Part shown: positions 1-9,013 of the stretch, in pieces
Position numbering within the stretch: the first letter of the stretch is position 1
Layout of the letters: the number at the start of each line of letters is the position of its first letter
DNA from: Microscillaceae bacterium
Lineage (GTDB): Bacteria > Bacteroidota > Bacteroidia > Cytophagales > Microscillaceae
Direction of reading: 5' to 3'
Assembly (NCBI GenBank): GCA_011390205.1
Contig: JAABSX010000009.1
Location: forward strand, 47,800 to 111,799
DNA length: 64,000 nt
Made by a program: the position numbers and the translations under genes
Notes under the pieces: model-generated
Seen by the model: the letters and a program-made list of their open reading frames with translations, nothing else
What the model was told of the DNA's origin: nothing
The model's database searches: none

Positions 1-2622
1 CATCTCAAACAGAATAGAAATTCTTTCAGGAGGAGTAAGGTTATTGAGCCCTATGAGCAAAGCCCCTTGATAATGAAAATCGGGCAAGATATGCGTAGGG
101 GTGTAGGTCTGCTGAGGATAGACGAGGTTGTCTCCAAATGGATAAATGTGATAAAACTGTCCTCTTTGGCTTGCTTGGGCACTAGAAGCGGCATCGGTGA
201 GCGAAATCACTGAGGAAGATGTATAATTGAGTGAAATATTTTTTATTTGAGGGGTATAGGGTTGCCTTGGCAGCGGTTTTGGTTCTTTTTTGGCAAACCC
301 TCTTTTTGCCATGTCTATAAAGCTAGATTTGGCATTCTGGGTTACTATCTCTGAGAGTACGGAGGGGTAGAGTGTATGGCCAAAGGCAATCTCAGGGCCG
401 TGCAGTTCTAGCTTGATGAAGCCCCTCTTTGCCATGTTAGAGTAAGGCGTATTTTGCTGTATGTCTGCATAGTTGTGGGGCAGTTGTATCTTGATGATGT
501 CTATGTTTTTGAGGCGGGTAGTGTTAGAGAGTGCTGTGGCGGGTTGTATGGTATCTTCATTGATATTTCCGTTGAATCCCTTGTTTTGGGTACGAAACAG
601 CTTAAAAATCTGTTGGTTTTCTATTTGCTGAGGCTTCCATCTTCCAGCATCCAAGATAGATAATTTTACTTCAAAAGAAGTATTGTCTATCTCTGCATCA
701 TAATCTTGATAATAGCCCAAGAAGCCACTGCTTGTGCGTGGCAGGTTAAACCATTCTATGTCGATGCTGAGGTCATTGAGTGATTTTTGAAAAATCTCGT
801 GGCTTCCTATGATAAAGTAAGAGCCTACATTGGGCACAGCCCCAAAGGGCATAAAAGGATTGGTAGGGTCTAGAGTGCCTATATCACTGTATAAATGAAT
901 GTCTTTGACCTCTCTGGAGTGGGTCTGAATCATGATTTGCTCCAGGGTAAGTTGCTGCATCAGAGAGTAAGGGTAGATATAAGAATTGCTATTGAGCAAG
1001 ACCTTCAGGACAGGGAGTTGTGTTTGGTAACTTTCTTGGTGGATTTCTTTTCGGTAAGCACTCCAAGCAGGGGCATCCGAAGAGATATCAAATTTAATAT
1101 TAAGAGCATTAAACTGCTCACTGTCTGCGGGAAATTTCTCTTGCGTAACCACATATTTATGGACAGAGAGCCAGCCCTCAGGGGTGGTGATTTCAAGATG
1201 AAAAGCCTCCAAGAAACTTTTGATAAAGACCTCTTGGATGCTGTCTTCTGTCAAGAAATTAAAATCGTGGAGGTATTGTGTCAGGTGCTGATAAGAGGCG
1301 GCATTAAACACAAAAGTAACAGAAAGCTCTCTTTCACCTTGTGATAAGAAAAAAGCTGGGGATGCTACTGCGAAGCCGATGTCAGCATTTTGCATGGTGC
1401 GTTCGTAGATACTTTTATCGCTTTGTTTTTCTCCGAAGATGGCATAAGATTTATGCTCTTGCTGCTCAGCGCTAGGGAGCATCTCTTTGATACTGAGCTG
1501 GTTGGCGAGTGTATTGGTGATGAGTTGTTTTTTTCGCCCTCTGATACTGAGTGTAGAAGTCTCTAAAAACAGGGTATATAATTCTGCGATTTGGGCTCTA
1601 TTGACGAGCAAATCACGGTTCACTTTGTAGAGGATGTTTTCGCCTGTGTTGTATTCACCTCCTATAAATTCGGTATTGGTTCTAATCCAAGCGTGTGCGG
1701 CATTGTCATTGGTCTGAAAGCTCAGATAGACCTGGTCATAGATGGGAGGCTTGAACTCCTCCTGCAATACTGTGCGGTAATAAAACTCTAAGTACCTTCT
1801 GGATAAGTCATTGAGGTGGTTTTGTGAATGCTCAAAGAGCTTCAGGAAGGTAATCATCAGGGCTACTTCGGGGTAGTGTCCGTCATTTTTGAGTGATTGG
1901 CTGAGGTAGTTATCTGCTTGGCTTTTTAAGAATACGAGGCTTTCATAAAAACTCTGGAAGATTTTTTCTAAGTCAAAGAGAAGGTACCTGACTTTTTCCT
2001 CTTGTGTTTCTCCGTCTAGTTTGATTTCTTCTAGTTCATCTTTGTATAGCTCCCAAGACACATTGAATGTGCTGTAGTCTTGTGTTTTATAGGTCAGTTC
2101 TTGCCAGATATTGTCTGTGTTTTGGTCTAGGGCTTTGAGGCGTATGAGTGCTTGCGAGAGTTTGGTATCGATGGCATTCAGGATTTCATCTCTTGCACGA
2201 AGCTGTATATTGGCAAACATTTCTATGTGTTTGAATTTCATGAACCAGTTATCAAACATCATAGCAATCTGATGAATCTCTGTGAAGCATTTCTGGAGAT
2301 AGTGTATTTTTTTTTGAGGTCTTTTGAAGAGATTTGCCTTTTCGGCATAGGTTCTGAATCTTGCTTCTATCTCGCTGGGGTCTATTTGTTTGATGCTAGA
2401 AAGGATGACTGTTTCGTCATTGATAAAGGCAGACCAGTCTCCGTCGGGTTGGTTTTCGAGGTTATAAAATCGGATTAATTTAGAAAACCCATACATAAAG
2501 CGAAGCAAATCTTCAAAAGAGCGTTCGTCTATTTTGACATATTCAAAATCGAGGGCTTCTAAGAATCGCCCTTCTTGGCTTGTGCTGTGTTTGGTAAGTT
2601 TACTAAAATCTTTAATTTCCAT
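1..2622 (-). CDS. eCIS large baseplate protein (Afp11/Afp12-like), C-terminus cut by window edge
   Basis: The frame is open for 874 codons from an ATG at 2622-2620 to base 1, so the protein continues past the left edge. It begins MEIKDFSKLTKHSTS. The middle carries segments such as IGFAVASPAFFLSQGERE and, later, LELHGPEIAFGHTLYPSVL, which I associate with the large gp6/baseplate-J type proteins of contractile injection systems. This assignment is from memory of the family, not from an alignment. A short MAKRGF motif occurs twice in the C-terminal third. The gene follows the gp25-like gene at 2657-3091 by 34 bases on the same strand, the place Afp11 holds in Afp/PVC loci. It would form part of the baseplate wedge around the spike. 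Which of Afp11 or Afp12 it equals is uncertain. Confidence 0.72.
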   Translation of the reverse strand, partial: MEIKDFSKLTKHSTSQEGRFLEALDFEYVKIDERSFEDLLRFMYGFSKLIRFYNLENQPDGDWSAFINDETVILSSIKQIDPSEIEARFRTYAEKANLFKRPQKKIHYLQKCFTEIHQIAMMFDNWFMKFKHIEMFANIQLRARDEILNAIDTKLSQALIRLKALDQNTDNIWQELTYKTQDYSTFNVSWELYKDELEEIKLDGETQEEKVRYLLFDLEKIFQSFYESLVFLKSQADNYLSQSLKNDGHYPEVALMITFLKLFEHSQNHLNDLSRRYLEFYYRTVLQEEFKPPIYDQVYLSFQTNDNAAHAWIRTNTEFIGGEYNTGENILYKVNRDLLVNRAQIAELYTLFLETSTLSIRGRKKQLITNTLANQLSIKEMLPSAEQQEHKSYAIFGEKQSDKSIYERTMQNADIGFAVASPAFFLSQGERELSVTFVFNAASYQHLTQYLHDFNFLTEDSIQEVFIKSFLEAFHLEITTPEGWLSVHKYVVTQEKFPADSEQFNALNIKFDISSDAPAWSAYRKEIHQESYQTQLPVLKVLLNSNSYIYPYSLMQQLTLEQIMIQTHSREVKDIHLYSDIGTLDPTNPFMPFGAVPNVGSYFIIGSHEIFQKSLNDLSIDIEWFNLPRTSSGFLGYYQDYDAEIDNTSFEVKLSILDAGRWKPQQIENQQIFKLFRTQNKGFNGNINEDTIQPATALSNTTRLKNIDIIKIQLPHNYADIQQNTPYSNMAKRGFIKLELHGPEIAFGHTLYPSVLSEIVTQNAKSSFIDMAKRGFAKKEPKPLPRQPYTPQIKNISLNYTSSSVISLTDAASSAQASQRGQFYHIYPFGDNLVYPQQTYTPTHILPDFHYQGALLIGLNNLTPPERISILFEM

Positions 2623-2656
2623 GATTTTATAATGATGCTATGATGCTTGTTTGTGA

Positions 2657-3091
2657 TTAGTCAAAGTTTTGATTTCGGGTCAGGTTTGTACCTTCCAATA
2701 TATAATAAGGATAGACCATGTTGCTGCGTGCATTGGTTGTTTTGATGGTATAATGGATGTCTATGAGCAGCTTTCCGTCTAGCATTTCATCTGTGGAGAT
2801 ATTGACACTCTCTAGGGTGATGCGGGGCTCGTAGTATTTGATGGCCCTTTCTATGAGTCTTTGTAAGAATGTAAGGCTTGTCGTGTTGATAGTTTCAAAG
2901 ATGAGGCTGGTGGTATCACAGCCATATTGTGGCAGCATTACACGCTCACCTGGGCGAGTAGCTAGTAAGATAAACAAGCTTTCTTGAATGTCTTTGTCTT
3001 CTGAGACCATCACTACACTTCTGCTTTTTTTATCAAAAGTAGGGGGAAATTTCCACCCGATACCTAAGAAAGTTTTTTTATGTTCTTGCAT
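2657..3091 (-). CDS. gp25/GPW-like baseplate protein (Afp9-like)
   Basis: This 144-aa protein matches the small gp25/lysozyme-like baseplate family of phage tails, T6SS (TssE) and eCIS (Afp9). Visible signatures are the DIQESLFILLATRPGERVM stretch around residues 35-53, which contains the conserved ETRxGER-type region, and the following PQYGCD. The family sits in the baseplate wedge and helps link the wedge to the sheath. Length is typical. It lies between the PAAR gene and the large baseplate gene on the same strand with short gaps, so it is very likely co-transcribed with them. Confidence 0.85.
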   Translation of the reverse strand: MQEHKKTFLGIGWKFPPTFDKKSRSVVMVSEDKDIQESLFILLATRPGERVMLPQYGCDTTSLIFETINTTSLTFLQRLIERAIKYYEPRITLESVNISTDEMLDGKLLIDIHYTIKTTNARSNMVYPYYILEGTNLTRNQNFD

Positions 3092-3113
3092 TGTTTTGTG
3101 TTTATATGTTGCT

Positions 3114-3404
3114 TTATCCTCCTATCATTACTGTGGGTGCACCTAGCACTATAGAGCCTCCGTGTGCGCAGGTATCTCCCATGCGTGCGGCGGGTTTTCC
3201 TCCTATCATCACTGTGGCAGAGCCCTTGGCGATGGTGTCAGGAGGGCCTACACAGGTGGCCGAATCTCCCATGACAGCGGCGGGCATTCCTGCGATGAGT
3301 ACTGTGGGGATACCAGGGCCTAAGATAGGGCCACCTACGTGTGGCACAGGGCCTGTGGTCATGGGGCAGACGTGCATGTCTGTGAGTCTTGCGGCTGGGG
3401 GCAT
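3114..3404 (-). CDS. PAAR-domain spike tip protein (Afp10-like)
   Basis: This 96-aa protein consists almost entirely of a PAAR domain: N-terminal MPPAARLTDMHVCP, repeated GxP and VMIGGKPAARMGD motifs, and a C-terminal VMIGG. PAAR proteins form a small metal-containing cone that caps the VgrG-like spike and makes first contact with the target. Candidate metal ligands are the His/Cys residues near the start and the later TCAHGG. There is no C-terminal extension, so no toxin domain is fused to it. It is encoded between the VgrG-like spike and the gp25-like gene. Afp has the order spike, gp25, PAAR, so these two genes are swapped here. Confidence 0.93.
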   Translation of the reverse strand: MPPAARLTDMHVCPMTTGPVPHVGGPILGPGIPTVLIAGMPAAVMGDSATCVGPPDTIAKGSATVMIGGKPAARMGDTCAHGGSIVLGAPTVMIGG

Positions 3405-3470
3405 ATTTTAAAAGTAAGTTTTAAGAATTATAAATCAGTAGATTGCTGATAATTGGTTCATTGTCTATTT

Positions 3471-5264
3471 TTAATTAATCATTACGACTCCCCCCTTGAT
3501 GGTTGTCTGCCCTGAGGCTTTCACCTCTGCGGTAGCAGAGCCTTCTGCTGCGAAGCCTACCGAGCCTTTTAGTTTCACATTGAGCCCTTCGGCAGCCACA
3601 TCATCTCCAGAAGATTTGAGGGTGATACTTTTGACAGCTTCTAGGTTAATTGCTCCATCTGCTTTGATGTTAATGTCTTTGGGGCTGTTTAGGGTGATTC
3701 CGCTTTCGGCCATTTCTATGTTATTTTTGTTGATGTCAGTGATGGTGATGGTGCTGGCATCATCATCTAGCACTACAATGTTGCCTCCTGGGGTTTCTAT
3801 GGTAATGATTTTTTTTTCATCTTCAAAGTGAATTTTGAGTTGATTTTTGGTAACGATGGCTTTTTCGTTGTTTTTATCATTGGGCTCTAGGGGTGTTTTA
3901 TTTACTTTATTAAACATACTTCCCAGGATGATGGGGTTTTGTGGGTCATTATTGACAAAGCCGACCAGCACCTCATCCCCTATTTCTGGATAAAAGAAAA
4001 AGCCTGCACTTGTGGTAGCATATAAGCTAGACATACGTGCCCAGATCTGTGTATTGTCATTTTTTAGAATGGGGAGTGTTACCTTGATTCTGTATGCTCC
4101 GTTGGGGTCTTCGTGGATTTGTTTGACGACTCCTAGTGTAAGCCCTTGTATGCCAGGCGTATAGCCACTGCTTTGGGGGGCATTGATTTGTGCTTGTGTT
4201 TCGGCATACCATTCATCACTCATGCCTATTTTTGCTTTGGTTTTCCATTCTCCATTTTCTATGGTATGGAATACTCCTTCTATAAATACATTTCCGTTAA
4301 ATCTTTCACTGAGCCCTTTGAGCTCTAGGATATCTCCTGGGATGACATTATCAACGCCTCTAAAAGTAACAGAGCCCTGAATCATTGCCAGTTTGCTTTT
4401 GGTTAATTTGGCAGTAGCCCAAGTCTTGAGCATTGCCGAGGGGATACTCGTGGGGGTCTGTATCAGGTATTCTTCCAGCCCGATGACATCTGCCAGTTTG
4501 CTTGAAGTAAAATTGCCTGCGAGTTTGCCTGAGTTGGTTGCTCCTGAGGCTTCCACGATTTCTTGTTTGTCTGCATCCCAGCTAATGGCAGTCGCTGCCT
4601 TGTATTGATTTCGGGCATCCACCTCCACATCTAGGTCATAGAGTGTGATGCCGTATTCTACTTCATATTTGGCAGTAGCTCCAAAGTCAGGCTCTTTGAT
4701 TTTGAGTTTATCGACATCAGCACAGATGAGCATTCCGTTAAGGTCTGCACGCATCAGCACAAAATCCCAGTCTGAGGCATAGTGCTGCACGAGTTGTTCG
4801 TGTTTAAATGTGGTGGCTTCTACTTCTTTTGTGAGCCCGTGTGCTTGGATAATTTCACTGATGATTTCGCTGTCTTTTTTGTTGGTATAGATTTTATTTT
4901 TTCTTCCTATGGTCATTTTGACGGCTTTGTGCCTGCACTCTACCAAGAGGTAAGCCTTTCCGTTGCTGATTTTCATGGCGTGTTTGGTGATGATGCCCTT
5001 GAAGACAGTTTTTTCGGAGGTTTCATATCCTAATTTGATTTCAATTTCTTTTCCTGGCTCGTAGTTGCTGGAGTTTCCTCCTAAGAATTTATCATCTTCG
5101 GCACTTCCTCCATCGGTGATTTTGATTTTTGCATAAGGGATTCGGTTCAGCTCATTGCTGATTTGTATGGACATGATGTCGAGTATTTGGGAGATTTCTT
5201 GCCCTGCAATGAGAATAGAGTAACTTATGAGTGAAGTATTGTCTGATAATAATGAGTTGGCCAT
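3471..5264 (-). CDS. VgrG-like central spike protein (Afp8-like)
   Basis: This 597-aa spike protein has an N-terminal gp27-like hub (about residues 1-360) and an OB-fold around 365-450, with the typical IKVTLPIL, WARMSSLYA, PEIGDEVLVGFVNNDP and ILGSMFN motifs. The C-terminal region is a repetitive beta-helix needle of short strands rich in Gly/Ala/Lys/Val, ending TTIKGGVVMIN. In the assembled eCIS a trimer of this protein forms the spike under the tube and receives the PAAR tip. It starts 5 bases after the LysM gene ends, which indicates one transcription unit. No effector domain is appended. Confidence 0.93.
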   Translation of the reverse strand: MANSLLSDNTSLISYSILIAGQEISQILDIMSIQISNELNRIPYAKIKITDGGSAEDDKFLGGNSSNYEPGKEIEIKLGYETSEKTVFKGIITKHAMKISNGKAYLLVECRHKAVKMTIGRKNKIYTNKKDSEIISEIIQAHGLTKEVEATTFKHEQLVQHYASDWDFVLMRADLNGMLICADVDKLKIKEPDFGATAKYEVEYGITLYDLDVEVDARNQYKAATAISWDADKQEIVEASGATNSGKLAGNFTSSKLADVIGLEEYLIQTPTSIPSAMLKTWATAKLTKSKLAMIQGSVTFRGVDNVIPGDILELKGLSERFNGNVFIEGVFHTIENGEWKTKAKIGMSDEWYAETQAQINAPQSSGYTPGIQGLTLGVVKQIHEDPNGAYRIKVTLPILKNDNTQIWARMSSLYATTSAGFFFYPEIGDEVLVGFVNNDPQNPIILGSMFNKVNKTPLEPNDKNNEKAIVTKNQLKIHFEDEKKIITIETPGGNIVVLDDDASTITITDINKNNIEMAESGITLNSPKDINIKADGAINLEAVKSITLKSSGDDVAAEGLNVKLKGSVGFAAEGSATAEVKASGQTTIKGGVVMIN

Positions 5265-5269
5265 GTGAT

Positions 5270-5938
5270 TTATTTAGCGATGGGTGGGAATAAGAGTTCT
5301 GTACCAGGCTGAAGGTATCTAAAATTAACCAAACCGTTGATTTGGGCAATCTGTAAGTAAAGCCCTCCATTTCCGTACATTTTTTCGCAGAGTAAGGGCA
5401 GCGTATCTCCTGATATTACGGTTACGATGTGCGTAAGGTCAGGAGATTGTCTGCTTGCGGCATTTTGGTCTTTGGGCTTTACATAGCCTATAAATTTTGT
5501 GGTGAGTTTAGCTCTGAGGGGCTTTCCGTCAGGGGCAAACATCGTATAATCAATAGAAAGTGTCTCTAACCTGCATTCAAGGCTAAAAGTGCCCCATTCT
5601 ATGAGTACGACTTGTGGCTCGTGTTTGCTTTCTTTGTATTCAAGCGTAACCTTTTTAAACTTGTCTATCTGTTCGTTTACAGGTTTTGCCTTGGGGTCTA
5701 TCACCCCTGTACCGTCTATGTATAGCTCGAAGCCAAAAGTATCAGGCTCGGTGTTTACGTATCGGGGTTGGGCACCATCATTGCCTTGTGGCACTTCATC
5801 ATTGTATTTGATGACTACTTCGTGGCTGATAGAGGCAGGGTTAATCATAGCCGTAAAAGTATCGGCTTCACCTCCTCCTGTGGCGGGGCTGATTTTGAGT
5901 TTTTTCAGCTCTTGTGTAGTACTACTGGGTGTGCTCAT
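5270..5938 (-). CDS. LysM-containing eCIS protein (Afp7-like)
   Basis: This 222-aa protein starts MSTPSSTTQELKKLKISP. It has an N-terminal all-beta tail-protein region (about 1-150, including VVLIEWGTFSLECRLETLSI) and a C-terminal LysM domain (about 165-220) with the VISGDTLPLLCEKMYG and LQPGTELLFPP motifs. In Afp and PVC this protein (Afp7) joins the inner tube to the spike; related LysM-tail proteins occur in phage (gp53-like). It is followed 5 bases later by the spike gene and preceded by the 58-aa gene, a conserved eCIS neighbourhood. Confidence 0.9.
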   Translation of the reverse strand: MSTPSSTTQELKKLKISPATGGGEADTFTAMINPASISHEVVIKYNDEVPQGNDGAQPRYVNTEPDTFGFELYIDGTGVIDPKAKPVNEQIDKFKKVTLEYKESKHEPQVVLIEWGTFSLECRLETLSIDYTMFAPDGKPLRAKLTTKFIGYVKPKDQNAASRQSPDLTHIVTVISGDTLPLLCEKMYGNGGLYLQIAQINGLVNFRYLQPGTELLFPPIAK

Positions 5939-6001
5939 AAGATAAATAACATTGGGCTAGATTTTTTTCTAGATGTGTATTGTAAGCATTTTATTTTTCT
6001 A

Positions 6002-6178
6002 TCATCGCTCATATTGCCTGTCTATGAGTTCTTGTACTTTTTCTAGGCACTCTGCCATAATTTCTTTTTTAAGATTTTGGAGTGTTTTTTTATCTACATG
6101 GTTTTTAGGTGGATGGCTATGTTTGAAAGATTCTTGGACATTGACCTTCACGTTCAGTTCTTTGATTTCTATGGGCAT
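6002..6178 (-). CDS. 58-aa DUF5908-type eCIS protein (Afp6 position)
   Basis: Translation of the minus strand from the ATG at 6178-6176 to the TGA at 6004-6002 gives a 58-aa protein that starts MPIEIKELNVKVNVQES and ends with a helical, charged tail. The MPIEI(K/R)EL start is the hallmark of the small DUF5908 family seen in contractile injection loci, always just upstream of the LysM gene. That fits its place here between the second tube-like gene and the LysM gene. Function is not established; a role near the tube-baseplate junction is inferred from position. Confidence 0.8.
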   Translation of the reverse strand: MPIEIKELNVKVNVQESFKHSHPPKNHVDKKTLQNLKKEIMAECLEKVQELIDRQYER

Positions 6179-6209
6179 ATGGGTATATTTGGTTTGTCAT
6201 TGTTCGTCT

Positions 6210-6818
6210 CTAAGTGCTTGGCAAAGATGGCTTTTTGGCGGTGGTAGCTTTGACACCTTTCACGACAACCTTTTTTGTCTCTGCAGCGGCTTGTACGGCA
6301 GGGGGCATTTTCTCCATTCTTTGGTAAGCGATTTCTATATTTTCTATGAGTATTTGATTGCTTTCAGCATTGAATCCTGAGACCTCATATTTGACAGGGT
6401 AAGCCTTGTCAAACTTCCAGACCATAATCGGGCTGTGGTTTACGTCTAGCAGTGTCAGCACTACTATTTTGGTTTTTATCGGAAACTTTGCCTGCAAGAT
6501 ACATTCATCACACCACATATTCAGTGCAGAGAGTCGGGTAATTACACCTCGTTTCAGCAATAGATTGGGGTAGCTTACTTGTGTAGGTACTTGGTGCACA
6601 AAGCGGTTTTCGCCTCCTTCGGTGATAGGCTCTGTGGTCATGGTAGCACTTAGCCCTGATACCTCCTGAAAACCCGCTTCGGACAAGGCTTTTGCACCTG
6701 TTTTGAGCATAGATTTAAAGTCAGGGGGCTGGCCTGATAGGTCATCCACGATTCGTACATCAAAGTGATAAGCTGCTGGGGGCAGCGGAAACAAAATATT
6801 TTTTACGAAGTTGCTCAT
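6210..6818 (-). CDS. Second inner-tube-like protein (Afp5-like) with basic C-terminal tail
   Basis: About 202 residues from the preferred start MSNFVKNILFPLPPAAYHF (ATG at 6818). An in-frame ATG 13 codons upstream at 6857 would add a charged leader atypical of the family. The fold-type motifs of tail tube proteins are present: AYHFDVRI at the start, VWKFDKAYPVKYEVSGFNAESNQILIE and then IEIAYQRM near the end. Compared with the 147-aa tube protein just upstream, this one carries an extra Lys/Ala/Pro-rich tail of about 35 residues. In Afp-like systems two tube paralogues exist, one polymerising along the sheath and one (Afp5) joining the tube to the baseplate; this one is the likelier adaptor. 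Confidence 0.83.
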   Translation of the reverse strand: MSNFVKNILFPLPPAAYHFDVRIVDDLSGQPPDFKSMLKTGAKALSEAGFQEVSGLSATMTTEPITEGGENRFVHQVPTQVSYPNLLLKRGVITRLSALNMWCDECILQAKFPIKTKIVVLTLLDVNHSPIMVWKFDKAYPVKYEVSGFNAESNQILIENIEIAYQRMEKMPPAVQAAAETKKVVVKGVKATTAKKPSLPST

Positions 6819-6932
6819 AAAGAACTCTCTTGAGGATTTGTTATCTTTATATATCATGTAAGGAAACCAAAACAGAGATATACCTAGATATACACTTCTA
6901 TTTTGGTTTTCTTGAATAAATCAGTAAGTAAC

Positions 6933-7376
6933 TTACCCTACGGCTTCTAGGGTGATGCCCTCGTGCGCAAGCTCAAGCGTCTCTACTGCGATGGCATTGT
7001 TTTCACCATTCAAGTCTGGCCCTGATATTTTAATCGGATAAGCATTGACGATGGTCCAGCTCATGACGGGGTTGTGCTCTTCATCTAATAGATTAATGAC
7101 GATATTCTCACGTCTGTTGGGGTTAGATTGCACATCTTCATACCAAGTATAGAAATCCACATCTCCTCTGAACATTCCTTTTTTGACAGTAATATTCTCA
7201 AAGGATTTTAGCCCAGGCACTTTTTGTTTGACAAAGGTAGGGTCATTGCCCGCTCTGTATTCAATAAACTCTGTGCTAAGGCTCAGTCCAGTTACTTCTT
7301 GAGCACTTATTTCAGTACCTCCCCACTCCACAGTGAAGTGGAAGGAGGTTAAAGCCCAATCTCTAGGTTCTGCCAT
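6933..7376 (-). CDS. eCIS inner tube protein (Hcp/gp19-like, Afp1-like)
   Basis: This 147-aa protein has standard tail-tube length and motifs: it starts MAEPRDWALTSFHFTVEWGG and includes QEVTGLSLSTEFIEYRAG, FENITVKKGMF and NAYPIKISGPDLN. It should polymerise as stacked hexamers to form the inner tube that is driven out when the sheath contracts. It lies 42 bases after the sheath gene and directly before its longer paralogue. In Afp the tube gene precedes the sheath genes; here the sheath gene comes first. Confidence 0.92.
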   Translation of the reverse strand: MAEPRDWALTSFHFTVEWGGTEISAQEVTGLSLSTEFIEYRAGNDPTFVKQKVPGLKSFENITVKKGMFRGDVDFYTWYEDVQSNPNRRENIVINLLDEEHNPVMSWTIVNAYPIKISGPDLNGENNAIAVETLELAHEGITLEAVG

Positions 7377-7418
7377 AATAATAATGATTTAGGGTAAATA
7401 AATTTTTAATTTTAAATA

Positions 7419-8999
7419 TTAAGATTCTTGCATTTTTTGTTGGAAAGTAATGACAATAAACTCCGCAGGGCGAGAGATGGCCACTTTCACGGTGATGCGC
7501 ATGATTCCGTCCAAGATGTCATTAGGAGTCATTGTAGCACCTAAGCCTACTTGTACTTCATAGGCATCTCCAGGGGTAAGCCCTACCAAGCCGCCTTGCT
7601 TCCATAAATCACTCAAGAAAGAAGAAATCATACTACGGATAAGCACCCAAGTGTTGGAGGTGTTGGGCTCAAACACGTATGCTTTGGCAGCAAACTTAAT
7701 GGACTGCTCGATGTAAATCATTGTGCGGCGAACGTTAATGTATCTCCAGTCTTGGCTGTTGCCGTCCATGGTGCGTGCACCCCATATCACTGGGCCTTCA
7801 CCCGTGAATGTACGGATGGCATTGACAGATTTACCCGTTACGGTGATGTTAAGGTCTTCTTGGTCTTCGTGTGTGAGCTTGACCGTAGGTGTGATTACAC
7901 TGTTGAAGCCCACATTGGCGGGTGCTTTCCAGACTCCTCTGGAGTTATCCACTGCGGAATATACGCCTGCCATACCAGCTGCAGGAGGGAGGATATTGAG
8001 CTGCATCTTCACCTTGTCTAAGATAGTCTTAAAAGCAGGGCTAATGGTTTTGAGTGTTTGGTTTAAGCTTTCAGAAGGGCTGTTTTTGAGTTTGGCAACT
8101 TCCACCTTGATTTCTTCACTTCTTTTGGCATCACTGGTGCTTTCAGTAGCCTCTTTGGTGAGCAGGTCTGCCAGTTTGTTAATGTCTGAAATGTTGTCAA
8201 AACTTACTTCTTCATTTTGCACTATAGACGTATATACCCAAGGGTAATAAGCTGCCACAAAATCTAGGTTGTTATTGCCGATGCCTTCTCTAAATTGGGT
8301 GATGACATCTTTCTCATCATAAGTACGGGCTTCATAGCCATCAAATACATCTACGATGGCGAATCTATCGCGCATTTTGAGGCCGCAGTGCATCACCATG
8401 GCTTGCTGCAGGGCAAAGCAATCAGCTTTTTCGAGCATAACAGCTTCAGGGATGACGAGCATCGTGGGTTCGTCTTCTAGTACCAAGGCACCGATACCAT
8501 CTTCTAGGGCTTTCTTAGAGATGGTGTTGGGCTTAGGCGCAGGGGCAGAAGCAGGGGCAGATGCAGACTTAGGGTCTTTGGGATCTTTGGGGGCTGCAGG
8601 AGCTGCTTTGGAAGGAGCATAATAGCTACCTGCCGAAACGACATAGCAAGTGCCGCCGCCATTGGCAAAAAACAAACGAATGCTATCATACAAGATAAAT
8701 CGTGAGTTGCTTGAGGGCACTACTTGGTAGGCTTTTCCTTCTATCTCAAAATCATAAGAAGGGCCATTGCTTGCTTCTTTGATGTCAAAGGTAGGGGAAA
8801 ATCCTCCTCCAAAAATACTTTGAAAATCAGTAAGAGAGCCAATTCGCACTGGCTTGTTAATGAGAGATTGACCATTTCGAGTTACTTTCTCAGTGTAGCC
8901 CACAAATGCAGGTACTGCAGTTGCGATTGCTGCTACGGAGTTTGGGAAAGCATTTTTCTCCTCGATATAGACTCCGGGAGTTGCTAATTTAATTGCCAT
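7419..8999 (-). CDS. eCIS contractile sheath protein (Afp2/3/4-like)
   Basis: This 526-aa tail sheath protein starts MAIKLATPGVYIEEKNAFP, the canonical sheath N-terminus with the PGVYIEE motif. Its C-terminal subtilisin-like sheath domain contains PPAAGMAGVYSAVDNSRGVWKAPA-type, YINVRRTMIYIEQSI, VFEPN and PAEFIVITFQQK segments. Subunits form the contractile outer cylinder around the tube. An Ala/Pro/Lys/Asp-rich low-complexity insert sits at residues about 129-158, between two structured parts. Only one sheath gene is visible in the window, whereas Afp and PVC carry three paralogues. Confidence 0.95.
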   Translation of the reverse strand: MAIKLATPGVYIEEKNAFPNSVAAIATAVPAFVGYTEKVTRNGQSLINKPVRIGSLTDFQSIFGGGFSPTFDIKEASNGPSYDFEIEGKAYQVVPSSNSRFILYDSIRLFFANGGGTCYVVSAGSYYAPSKAAPAAPKDPKDPKSASAPASAPAPKPNTISKKALEDGIGALVLEDEPTMLVIPEAVMLEKADCFALQQAMVMHCGLKMRDRFAIVDVFDGYEARTYDEKDVITQFREGIGNNNLDFVAAYYPWVYTSIVQNEEVSFDNISDINKLADLLTKEATESTSDAKRSEEIKVEVAKLKNSPSESLNQTLKTISPAFKTILDKVKMQLNILPPAAGMAGVYSAVDNSRGVWKAPANVGFNSVITPTVKLTHEDQEDLNITVTGKSVNAIRTFTGEGPVIWGARTMDGNSQDWRYINVRRTMIYIEQSIKFAAKAYVFEPNTSNTWVLIRSMISSFLSDLWKQGGLVGLTPGDAYEVQVGLGATMTPNDILDGIMRITVKVAISRPAEFIVITFQQKMQES

Positions 9000-9013
9000 A
9001 AATACTTAGTAAG

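Noticed and set aside
454..2478. Plus-strand open frames (454-663, 895-1344, 1591-1791, 2152-2478) at the left edge
   Set aside because: They lie opposite the continuous minus-strand baseplate gene, which runs off the window, and their translations have no domain character.
3091..3411. Plus-strand open frame of 106 codons over the PAAR gene
   Set aside because: It is a Pro/Gly/Thr-rich antisense image of the PAAR repeats.
7723..8622. Plus-strand frames of up to 174 codons inside the sheath gene
   Set aside because: They are antisense to a clear sheath protein and have no coherent features.
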